From: Actinostola sp. cb2023
Lineage: Eukaryota > Cnidaria > Anthozoa > Actiniaria > Actinostolidae
Assembly: GCA_033675265.1 (NCBI GenBank)
Contig: JAUJYZ010000703.1
Location: forward strand, 1-64,000
Direction: 5' to 3'
DNA length: 64,000 bases
Positions 55,994-64,000 of the stretch are shown here, one piece after another. The notes below the pieces were generated by a model. It was not told the DNA's origin. It was given only the letters and a program-made list of their open reading frames with translations, and ran no database searches. The translations under genes were made by a program, and so were the position numbers. Numbering within the stretch: position 1 is the stretch's first letter; each line of letters starts with the position of its first letter.

Positions 55994-58154
55994 AAAGATG
56001 GTAAAGATCATATTTACATATAGGTGGGGGAAAAAAAAAAAAAAGTTGCATGGACCAAGTACAAGATAGAGTTTATGCAATTTATAACTGGTTTCAAATT
56101 ACAATAACTTTGTACAAAGTATTAATCAATCAATACAAGTACATGTCATTATGTACATACATGTAATTTAAAACACAATAATCACTTAGCTGAATGTCCG
56201 TCAGTAGCGATGTAATAATATATATAATAATCCAAATGGGGCATAACACTACTGGAAAATACCTGAAACATTCAGGCTTAGAACAGTAATCTAACCCACA
56301 ACCTTTGCGATACCGGTGTAATGCTCTCCCAACTGAGCTATCAAGCCACTGAGGGAAGGTCGTGGGTAAGTTGTATTGTATTGTATTGTATTGTATTGTA
56401 TTGTAGTTACACTATCAAAGATTGTAACATACAGTGTACATTTTTTAGGTGAGACAGTTCTTCAAGGAAATCTACCCCTCCATGGTCTCTACGCAGAGTG
56501 GGTTTGATCTGAGATTCTTGTTTGCAGTAATGAGGCCTGAAGCATTGACAAGAAAAGAAACCCAGCCACTTGCTGAGCAACTGTCTAGGTCGAATTTATC
56601 AAATCTCCAGGACCTGTACAAAGCTATACACAATGATCACCAAGATGGTATACTCTACACATTAAGTGAAGGCGCATTGTCACAATTCGACAGGTATGAA
56701 TGAATGAATGAATGAATGAACTTTATTTAAAGAAGGTTAATATAAAAAAAACAATTCGACAGGTATGACGAACAAATATGCATAAAGCTGAATGAGAAAT
56801 GGAAAAATGGCCAGATGTTAGATGCATCATACACCGAGTGTGGAAAAGAAAGAAGGCTGGTCTTGCGTCTATCTGTGGTGCTCTACGTACTCTTTAACTA
56901 CACACGACGCCATCTCTTCCATTCATATGGAATGGTTCCTAGGGTCATACCAGAATCATACATGAACTATGCCATTCAACTTATGGAGTATTTTCAACAA
57001 CAACGGAAGCAAATAAGCAAGGTTAGAGCTGCTTTATGGTCTGACTATCACAGTGCTGCATGAATGAGGATAATGTACATTAATAACACATTTGTCCAGT
57101 CTAATACTAAAGTCAAAAATGTGATTACCGGTACATATATAAACTTATTACTGAGCAAAACACACACCCCTAGGGGTGGGGGTCAGTCAATTGAGGGCTG
57201 TTTACAATAATGTTTTGTTTTTGTCTGTCCCTAATACTGTTGCCACTTTGGAGTCACTCCTCTTTCCAGAATATTAGTCGATCTGCAGGAGACAGAACAT
57301 ATTTGTCTTATAAATTATACGATAATGTTCTCCTGGGAAGAGAGGGGGGGGAGGGGGTACTCCAGAAAATTGTGGGTATGGCTGTGCAATAGATACCCTA
57401 TGTTATTTTCCATGCGATATCCCATATTTACTAGTACTGTTTCACGGATATACAAATGTATTGCTTACACCATACCAATTAGGAATCAATAATAGTTACC
57501 GGTAGTTATTAACTCCAAAATGGTATTTTGAAATGATCCCTTTTTGCTACATTGTATGTTATACATATATATACTGCTAACAATGTGTATAAGGAAATCA
57601 CTTCTCTATGTGTACACCAAGGTACATTTGGATGATGATAAAATACCTTTTACCTTGATGTACATTTATCCTTGTCTTCGTCAGGTTATATCACTTATAA
57701 ACCTCAGTAGCAGTAATATATATTTAACCAACGTATCATTTATCTTATTCAGATTTTAAGCAACAGAGAACAACCAGATAGTGCAGATAGTATTGCCACC
57801 AAGATACTGACCTTCCCTGGTCCAGTGTGCACAGTATCAAATTTCAGGGCATCTCTGTCCTCCAAATTAAGGAAGGAATGGACGCCAGCCGGAATAAAAA
57901 GTGAGATGGTACACCTTGCACAGAAGAATGTAGGAGAAGTCGTCACTTTGGAGAGGACAATCGCCTTTGTGAAGTTTCCTCCTCCCAGCATATCTGAAGA
58001 CCACCTCAAGGAATGTGGAGTGAATGTTGGAAAGGCTGAATTTGAAGAAGCATTTCGCGGGTGTGATTTGAACCTTCCAACCCCAAAACGAAGAGAACTG
58101 ATAATAAAATCAAGTCAAAGTGATGCTATCATCAATTTCTTAAACCAAAGTTAG
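55268..58154 (+). CDS. DUF3987-like NTPase gene, four exons
   Basis: The exons 55268-55876, 56449-56693, 56763-57021 and 57753-58154 join in phase with GT-AG introns into 504 residues. The N-terminal half (about 25-205) follows the DUF3987 pattern: FPWDKVAPMYFTEWIEM, LSLFTLCISPPSGGKNQ (P-loop-like, Lys present but Asn after it instead of Ser/Thr), ALIINEEMEDTM (Walker-B-like), LCRLFDGDSIYINSGSS and VSVGGFMQ. DUF3987 proteins are primase/helicase-associated NTPase-like proteins common in phages and plasmids. Residues 205-505 are helical, with LRLSVVLYVLFNY and a C-terminal winged-helix-like stretch. Location inside the inverted repeats and divergence from the transposase suggest that it serves the transposon, perhaps in strand processing. 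The start at 55268 (AAGATGGCTTCT) is chosen because the upstream open frame is CGCG repeat with no domain. Intact. Confidence 0.8.
55956..55992. repeat. Poly(G) tract in intron 1
   Basis: An uninterrupted G run in intron 1 of the DUF3987-like gene. Confidence 0.9.
56210..56366 (-). repeat. tRNA-derived SINE in intron 1
   Basis: On the minus strand: GATAGCTCAGTTGGGAGAGC (A box) and GGTTGTGGGTTAGATTAC (degenerate B box, normally GGTTCGANNCC), then GCCTGAATGTTTCAGG. It resembles SINEs I know from cnidarian genomes. A (TTGTA)n run follows at 56374-56405. Confidence 0.72.
56694..56762 (+). other. 69-bp intron formed around a retroelement-tail insertion
   Basis: The 18-bp sequence ACAATTCGACAGGTATGA occurs on both sides of a (TGAA)nCTTTATTTAAAGAAGGTTAA insert. 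The first copy supplies GT, the second AG. Splicing between them restores the reading SQFDRYDEQ exactly. Confidence 0.85.
57165..57385. repeat. Inner inverted repeat in intron 3
   Basis: Inverted partner of 50212-50450 (ACACACCCCTAGGGGTGGGG ... GGGTACTCCAGAAAATT). Confidence 0.8.
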
Positions 58155-58406
58155 ATGTAAATTACTCTGTATCCATGTTAGTACATTATATATATTCTCA
58201 GACTTTACACTGTTAGTACATGTATGTACGTACCCCCCATGTCAATAATCGACTGTGGATGCAATGATCCTGATCTTGTTGTTCAGTATTGAGAACATTT
58301 TATTAATTATTGTTAGGCATTGTAGTTGATGTGATTAGATTTAAGTGTGTGCACTTGGCAGACACACGCACACACACAAAATATATAAATATATATATTG
58401 GACTAG

Positions 58407-58545
58407 AGTGCAAATTAGAAAAGCTTGAAAACTAAATAACTAATTAGTACTAAATAGCACTAATGAAACAATAGAAAACAATAGAAATATCACTATTTAG
58501 TACTATTTAAGGTTAGTACTATTTCACGCTTTTCTAAATTGCACT
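58407..58545. mobile_element. MITE present only in the right arm, CTAG duplication
   Basis: 139 bp with ends AGTGCAAATTAGAAAAGC and GCTTTTCTAAATTGCACT, flanked by CTAG (58403-58406, 58546-58549). The left arm at 49948-49951 has a single CTAG, the empty site. Confidence 0.88.
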
Positions 58546-59229
58546 CTAGTTAGTGCTCGTTAAAACTAAGACTTGTATGTTCATGCAGGCTTTGGAGTGC
58601 TTTGTAACATAAAAGTAAACAAAAAGATCATAATATATTTAGTATGTAGTTCACAGGTTAAATAATCACTCCCACTGCTTGCATGTTACAATCCTAAGCT
58701 TGTCATGTCAATAATCGATCGACTGTTAAACAATCATTAATCTCCTCCAAAAGATTAGATACCGTTATTTGAGATTTGATAGCTACAGTTCGAGTTTGTA
58801 GTCCCTTTCTTTATTAATACCATAGCTACAGTAGCTGAGAGCTTTGTACATGTAAGCTTAGTGTAGCCATATTATTTAAAGGCATAAGCAAAAATTGTAC
58901 TGTGGATGAAATTAAAGTTAAACTACACAAAATAAAATCGTACAATGAAAACAACAACGTACCTTTTGTTTGAATAATTATTAATTATTTCCGTATCCGT
59001 ATGATCATGAACGTTATTGGACAATGTAAAAGGAAAGCCTTGCATTTTAGAATATCAGCTGGTCGAAAGAAATAGCCTGCCCCAAAGCCAAAGGCCAAAA
59101 CCAAAACAAAATAGAGAGCCTGAACTCTGAAGCCGGCCATGGCTCGAAGCAAACAAAATGGCTGCCACAATAATACTACCGCTGACCAGTCTGTGCGTGT
59201 TCTCATCGAGCCACAGGGATACCGGTTGA

Positions 59230-59968
59230 ACATTTCCACATTGCCAGATTTCCACATTTCCACATTGCCAGATTTCCACATTGCCAAATTGCCACATTTC
59301 CACATTGCCAGATTTCCACATTGCCACATTTCCACATTGCCAGATTTCCACATTGCCACATTTCCACATTGCCAGATTTCCACATTGCCAGATTTCCACA
59401 TTGCCAGATTTCCACATTGCCAGATTTCCACATTGCCAGATTTCCACATTGCCCACATTTCCACATTGCCAGATTTCCACATTGCCAGATTTCCACATTG
59501 CCAGATTTCCACATTGCCAGATTTCCACATTGCCAGATTTCCACATTGCCAGATTTCCACATTGCCAGATTTCCACATTGCCAGATTTCCACATTGCCAC
59601 ATTGCCAGATTTCCACATTGCCACATTGCCACATTGCCAGATTTCCACATTGCCAGATTTCCACATTGCCACATTTCCACATTGCCAGATTTCCACATTG
59701 CCACATTTCCACATTGCCAGATTTCCACATTGCCACATTTCCACATTGCCACATTGCCAGATTTCCACATTTCCACATTTCCACATTGCCAGATTTCCAC
59801 ATTGCCAGATTTCCACATTGCCAGATTTCCACATTGCCAGATTTCCACATTGCCAGATTTCCACATTGCCAGATTTCCACATTGCCACATTGCCAGATTT
59901 CCACATTGCCAGATTTCCACATTGCCACATTTCCAAATTTCCACATTGCCACATTGCCAGATTTCCAT
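59230..59968. repeat. 16-bp minisatellite in the right arm
   Basis: The same array in inverted orientation (ACATTGCCAGATTTCC), about 90 bp longer than its partner and with a different order of variant units. Confidence 0.95.
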
Positions 59969-60240
59969 GTCGTATTTCCATTTCCATTTGGCAATTTTAT
60001 GACAATATTAATACCTCTCAGTACATATATGCAGTCAGTATCACTACTCATAAATTCCATTCTGATGACGCATTCTGTGCTCTTCTACCCGAAGAAAAAG
60101 CCGATATGTCGTAAAAAACGAACTCAATGGCATCCTAGGAATGCAGTTTCGGTAGAATTCTACCCCACCCTACCCCTAGTAAGTAGTTGCTACTATGTAG
60201 ACTATAAGGAACAAATCGTTCTTATACCTATCGCTTCATA

Positions 60241-60395
60241 CACCTAATTTCAAAAACGATGTCCAAATAGCCAAATACGAATTCATTCAAAAAGACAAAA
60301 GAAACAGTTCAGCTTGAGTGCATTTCTTTTGTCTTTTAATGAAATCCTATTTGGCTTTTTTGATTATTATTGGACAACGTTTTAGAAATTAGGTG
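60241..60395. mobile_element. TA-flanked MITE
   Basis: CACCTAATTTC...GAAATTAGGTG ends, flanked by TA (60239-60240, 60396-60397), with further inverted pairing inside (AAAAAGACAAAAGAAA / TTTCTTTTGTCTTTT). 155 bp. Confidence 0.82.
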
Positions 60396-60647
60396 TATGT
60401 TTATTCTTGTTTTATCAACTTTCATTTGGTTTTGATTCATGATTTAGTCTTCGTAAGAATGAAGCGTTCTCCAATGATTTCGACTCTGATGAAGCAAAAG
60501 TTGGATAGCGGCGCCAACATAACAATTACTGAACCACACAAATCATCGCCAACTATTCCGGTCATCCTGAGCCGAAATTCACTCAGCGGCTTTCCTTCGG
60601 AACATAGACTTCGATTGATCACTCGTATCCGGTGTCAACAAAACCTG

Positions 60648-60726
60648 GATCGGATCGCGGATCGGATCATCGGATCGGATCGGATCATCGGATCATCGGA
60701 TCGGATCGGATCATCGGATCGGATCA
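60648..60726. repeat. GATCGGATC/ATCGG tandem repeat, left arm
   Basis: Units GATCGGATCGGATCATCG; the inverted counterpart at 62276-62375 is longer. It sits right behind the terminus of the foldback. Confidence 0.9.
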
Positions 60727-61198
60727 ATGATCTGAATACAAAATTCACGAATATAATTCTGAATAAAAATATGTTCTAATAAACAAATAGCTATAGGATG
60801 CATTCTTGTAAATTGATATTCATACGGTCCTCAAGCCGAGTTCTTGCACGAACTGGTGCGTCTAGACTGTGCAAGTGTACTAGTCAAAATGGCGACGTCA
60901 ACAATGTCTCTTTAGCTGAATTGAAATTAAATGTATCCTCATCAATACTAAGAATAATTTCAAAGTGTCGTTGAACTAGAGCGATAATATAGTGAAGGTG
61001 GGACTCATTGCAAAGTTTGTTTGTCTGTGAGTGTCATGTCGAACGAAGGTGATATTCACTGATTACAGATCGTCATTTCAGTTTAACTTTGAATGGTTAT
61101 ACTATCTTGAATTCTGTTTAGGTCCACCTCAGATTCATTAGATTCACTGTGAATGTAATGCATTTGGAATTTGATTTTAATCAAAATAAATAAATATA

Positions 61199-61618
61199 GT
61201 GTGACGATTCACGTTATTCATGTGATCTAGTTGTCAACGCGTACGACTCGACACTAGGGCTCGTGTCAGTTGCTGTTGTCTCGATCGTCGCACTGTTTAA
61301 GTTAATAAATATTTTAAGCATGCTCAAAATACCCCAATGATACCGCAAGAAATCTATAGACTTGCCACAAGTCGAGATGCGAGCGGCGATCGAAGCGACC
61401 GAGCGACAAGTCCTTCAATAAGTCCTTCGAAAGTCTACAAATCATGTAATCTCTTTCTCGAATATAAGTTCTGTAAATCAGTTAAAGTTCAGTATCCAGC
61501 TTTGTAGACCTGGTGAATTGTAATAAACTCGTTCAAGCTAGCACCGATTAATTCGTGATTATTTGTGTCTTTCGCTCTCCACAAACCCGGATCCCGGGCC
61601 TGGATCTCGTTCCGTTAC
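61199..61618. repeat. Possible solo LTR inside the foldback
   Basis: About 420 bp running from TGTGACGATTCACG to CGTTCCGTTACA, with AATAAAC and a (G/C)-rich end, LTR-like in shape. No clear 5-bp duplication, so uncertain. Confidence 0.35.
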
Positions 61619-62275
61619 ATTAGCTTACAATGTAATTGATGTATTGATCTCTTCTATTCGCGGTTCAGGGTTGGATTAATGAAATTCACAAAAGACAAGT
61701 GAAAACTTCACAGAAAAATTAAATGGTAGATGTTGTGAACACACTTTTGGGATTCGGGTTGTTGTTGCATGGGATAGATGTGAAAAGTAAACAATAAACC
61801 ATTACCTACTGACATACATAAAGTCAACAAATGCATGGGAAACATAATGTTTTACAGCCTATTCATGGGTGCTAAGACAACCAAACTCAACAGTATAGCC
61901 ATTCAAAGTTAAACTGAAATGACGATCTCATGTAATCAGTGAATATCACCTTCGTTCGACATGATACTCACAGACAAACAAACCTAGCTTGCAATGAGTC
62001 CCAGCTTCACTATATTATCGCTCTAGTTCAACGACACTTTGAAATTATTCTTAGTATTGATGAGGATACATTTAATTTCAATTCAGCTAAAGATACATTG
62101 TTGACGTCGCCATTTTGACTAGTACACTTGCACAGTCTAGACGCACCAGTTCGTGCAAGAACTCGGCTTGAGGACCGTATGAATATCAATTTACAAGAAT
62201 GCATTCTATAGCTATTTGTTTATTAGAACATATTTTTATTCAGAATTATATTCGTGAATTTTGTATTCAGATCAT

Positions 62276-62375
62276 TGATCCGATCCGATGATCCGATCCG
62301 ATCCGATGATCCGATCCGATGATCCGATCCGATGATCCGATCCGATCCGATGATCCGATCCGATGATCCGATCCA
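62276..62375. repeat. GATCCGATC tandem repeat, right arm
   Basis: Inverted counterpart of 60648-60726 with more units. Confidence 0.9.
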
Positions 62376-62400
62376 GGTTTTGTTGACACCGACTCGTATC

Positions 62401-64000
62401 AGTACAAATTCGCTCCAAAACAGGTTATATAAGGCTCTTTTAGTTAATTAAACACCGTTGGACATTCAAACAACTACCAAACTGTATGTGTTAGGTATAT
62501 TTAGAGCCCAATATTATCGAAGAAACATTTTAGAAGCGAAAATACTAACTCGGTTCGACGAATTTGATCAATAGCACAGGGAGCCCAAGCGCCCTCAGGC
62601 CCGGACTTGGATAAATCTAACTTACTTGCGACGGTATCCCTGTGCTTTAACAGCTATCCCATGGATCTTTACGGCAAATGAAAGCTGGATAACTGAGCTT
62701 TATTTGGGTACCAAACATGACGATTTTCGGTAAAGTTCACTATATTTTGCCCACCGGAAGCGGACATTTGGTGTTCTAATTTGGTGATAATGGAGCATTT
62801 TCAAAGTCAATAGAGAATGGTGTAATTATATACAATCTAGATATGCTTTCGTGAATAGCCTTACAGGTATGTCTACTTTATATATCCATTTCAGCAGATT
62901 GGACAGAGTCATCTGTATTTCCATAATTAGACTTGGAACTTCGCACTGTCGCATGTTTTTATCCAAATTTACAGAGGCAGTATGGACGATATACACGTCG
63001 ATCGACTTTAATAAAAGGAATGGTAGGAAATTATATTTTCGTAATTTTTATTAGCCAGAGGAAAGTATAAGGAGTAGTAGAATGCTATTCAATCTTGGTA
63101 AATTAATTTTCTTCAGAACGTACACTTTTCTTTCCCTTAATTTGCTCGCTTCCCAGTCAAGCCTTGTATTTTTGTTCGCGATTGTCATTATTCGATTGGG
63201 GAAGACCGCTGTTCGTCGCGGGCTCAAGATGACCGGAATAGTTGGCGATGGTGCACTTTGCTAAAGAACTTCTTCGCCGAAAGATAGTCGAAAAACAACT
63301 GAAACTTTAAGAACACTAAAACAAGAGGGTTATCACTGAGTGTATGCGAAGTTCATTCGCCAAAGGCGTCTTCAGTTCAAAGAAGGCAAGAAAGCCGGCA
63401 CTCCAAGATCAGCCGATGAATAAAAATGCGATAAAATTCATCCAGGCCACAGAAAAAGAAGCTCCTCGTGATTCATTTTGCTGCGTTTCAGATAACAATT
63501 GCTAATTAGCAAAACACACCGGCGGTTTGGAATATTCATTAGCTTGGTTCTCACTGCTAGTCCTGCACAAGTTTAATTATGTTCTTCGTAAGAGATTATC
63601 CATGATACCAGATCGTTGAATTCCTTCTCAGAAAGAGCAGAAGATGTTCGTTTTTTGGCCGGGTTTTGAACTGGCCCTTTTAACTAGTAGCTTTGTTTTT
63701 AGAAGTTCTCGCACTTGAAGTTTTGATATAAATAATAATACCTGGAGTTGCCTTTTTGTTTTGTTTTTAATGTTTTCAATCATTGTTCTTCCTCGCTTGA
63801 TGAAGTACTGAAGTCGGCAAACGACGAAACTGATCTGAAATTTCACTAGATTCTGATTCTTTTATTAGAATCACTGGAACTACACGGTACGCTTTCGGCC
63901 GACATTGAAAGCAAAGCTAGCAGTGTTGAATCTGACGTCAAATTCCTAAGCCCAATTTGTGCATTTGATGTCACACAAACCTATTATAGGAGAGGAAGGT
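62401..64000. other. Non-coding right end
   Basis: No exon or element recognised. AAGATGACCGGAATAGTTGG at 63224-63243 is inverted relative to CCAACTATTCCGGTCATCC at 60550-60568, with related sequence around both, so a repeat family spans the foldback. A short inverted pair GCACAGGGAGCCC-like / GTATCCCTGTGC lies at 62576-62643. Confidence 0.5.

Larger units (their letters stand above)
48243..60102. mobile_element. 11.9-kb transposon with 1.85-kb terminal inverted repeats
   Basis: The arms 48243-50108 and 58255-60102 are inverted copies, beginning GGCTTTTTCTTCGGGTAG and including a 16-bp minisatellite and the block GTTCAACCGGTATCCCTGTG...CATACGGATACGGAAATAA. Between the arms are two divergent genes: a DDE-like transposase with OTU and CXC domains (-) and a DUF3987-like gene (+). 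Each arm carries a MITE that the other lacks. I see no certain target duplication at 48242/60103, so the outer limit is defined only by loss of similarity. The transposase resembles KDZ-type (Zisupton-like) proteins in general plan; I cannot name the family with certainty. Confidence 0.8.
60630..62391. mobile_element. Mutator-like foldback transposon, 9-bp target duplication
   Basis: The ends CGGTGTCAACAAAACCTGG and its inverse are flanked by ACTCGTATC (60621-60629, 62392-62400). Arms of about 470 bp (60630-61100, 61900-62391) are inverted copies. No transposase. A 9-bp duplication with long inverted repeats is the Mutator-like pattern; the superfamily is inference. Confidence 0.85.

Noticed and set aside
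56280..56352. Functional tRNA gene
   Set aside because: A- and B-box-like sequences are present, but the B box is degenerate and no cloverleaf with paired acceptor stem is visible; a SINE head fits better.
48225..60247. Long ORFs on both strands rich in GNVEIWQC or DFHIARFPHC repeats (48225-49259, 58985-60247)
   Set aside because: They are the six-frame readings of the 16-bp minisatellite. All frames are open at once and no domain is present.
60393..60779. Protein gene of 128 codons
   Set aside because: It runs into the GATCGG repeat and the foldback terminus; no domain seen.

Overview
The window is from an invertebrate animal nuclear genome, most likely a cnidarian and probably an anthozoan (coral or anemone). 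The evidence is short exons with GT-AG introns, AT-rich introns full of TTAA and TA MITEs, Tx1/L1-like and CR1/L2-like retroelement tails, a Ty3/gypsy and a tyrosine-recombinase retrotransposon, and a tRNA-derived SINE whose body resembles, from memory, SINEs seen in cnidarian genomes. The species call is inference.

The only host gene I can place lies on the minus strand across the left two thirds. Nine small exons between 41362 and 12 join in frame into about 202 codons of an actin-related protein 6 (ACTR6/Arp6) orthologue, a subunit of the SWR1/SRCAP H2A.Z-deposition complex. The N-terminal exons lie beyond the right edge or unseen; the C-terminal exons lie beyond the left edge. Everything else is intron or flank inflated by repeats. 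Two large minisatellites (37-bp unit, 23225-24953 and 29815-31580; 60-bp unit, 12898-14000) are tandem copies of the exon-intron boundary of the adjacent ACTR6 exon, and a third array (746-1203) shares such a boundary more weakly.

From left to right: 746-5346 is a split minisatellite with nested TTAA palindromes; 5505-8210 is a 22-bp minisatellite that flips orientation and carries a LINE fragment and a TA MITE; 8220-12679 holds CACTA-like elements full of hairpin repeats; 14983-15881 is a TTAA element; about 16300-21422 is a decayed Ty3/gypsy element on the minus strand; 21531-22472 is an 18-bp minisatellite; 22544-23101 is a TTAA palindrome.

The most unusual object is 24956-29814. It is a 4859-bp element with a TA target duplication, inserted inside the 37-bp array. 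It encodes a Tc1-like DD34E transposase and, convergently, a CRESS-type HUH endonuclease / SF3 helicase Rep. The two genes sit between apparently identical 264-bp direct repeats, each containing a large hairpin. It looks like a capsid-less replicon that integrates by a Tc1-type transposase.

Further right, 33063-39962 is a TTAA-flanked element containing a decayed tyrosine-recombinase retrotransposon with split direct repeats (A1...B1-A2-B2). After more foldbacks and two Tx1/L1-like LINE fragments, 48243-60102 is an 11.9-kb transposon with 1.85-kb terminal inverted repeats that contain 16-bp minisatellites. It carries two divergent genes: a large DDE-like transposase fused to OTU-protease and CXC domains (one stop and one frameshift) and an intact four-exon DUF3987-like NTPase gene. 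One intron of the latter looks newly made by a retroelement-tail insertion that duplicated an AG|GT site. The right end holds a TA MITE and a Mutator-like foldback (60630-62391) with a 9-bp target duplication.
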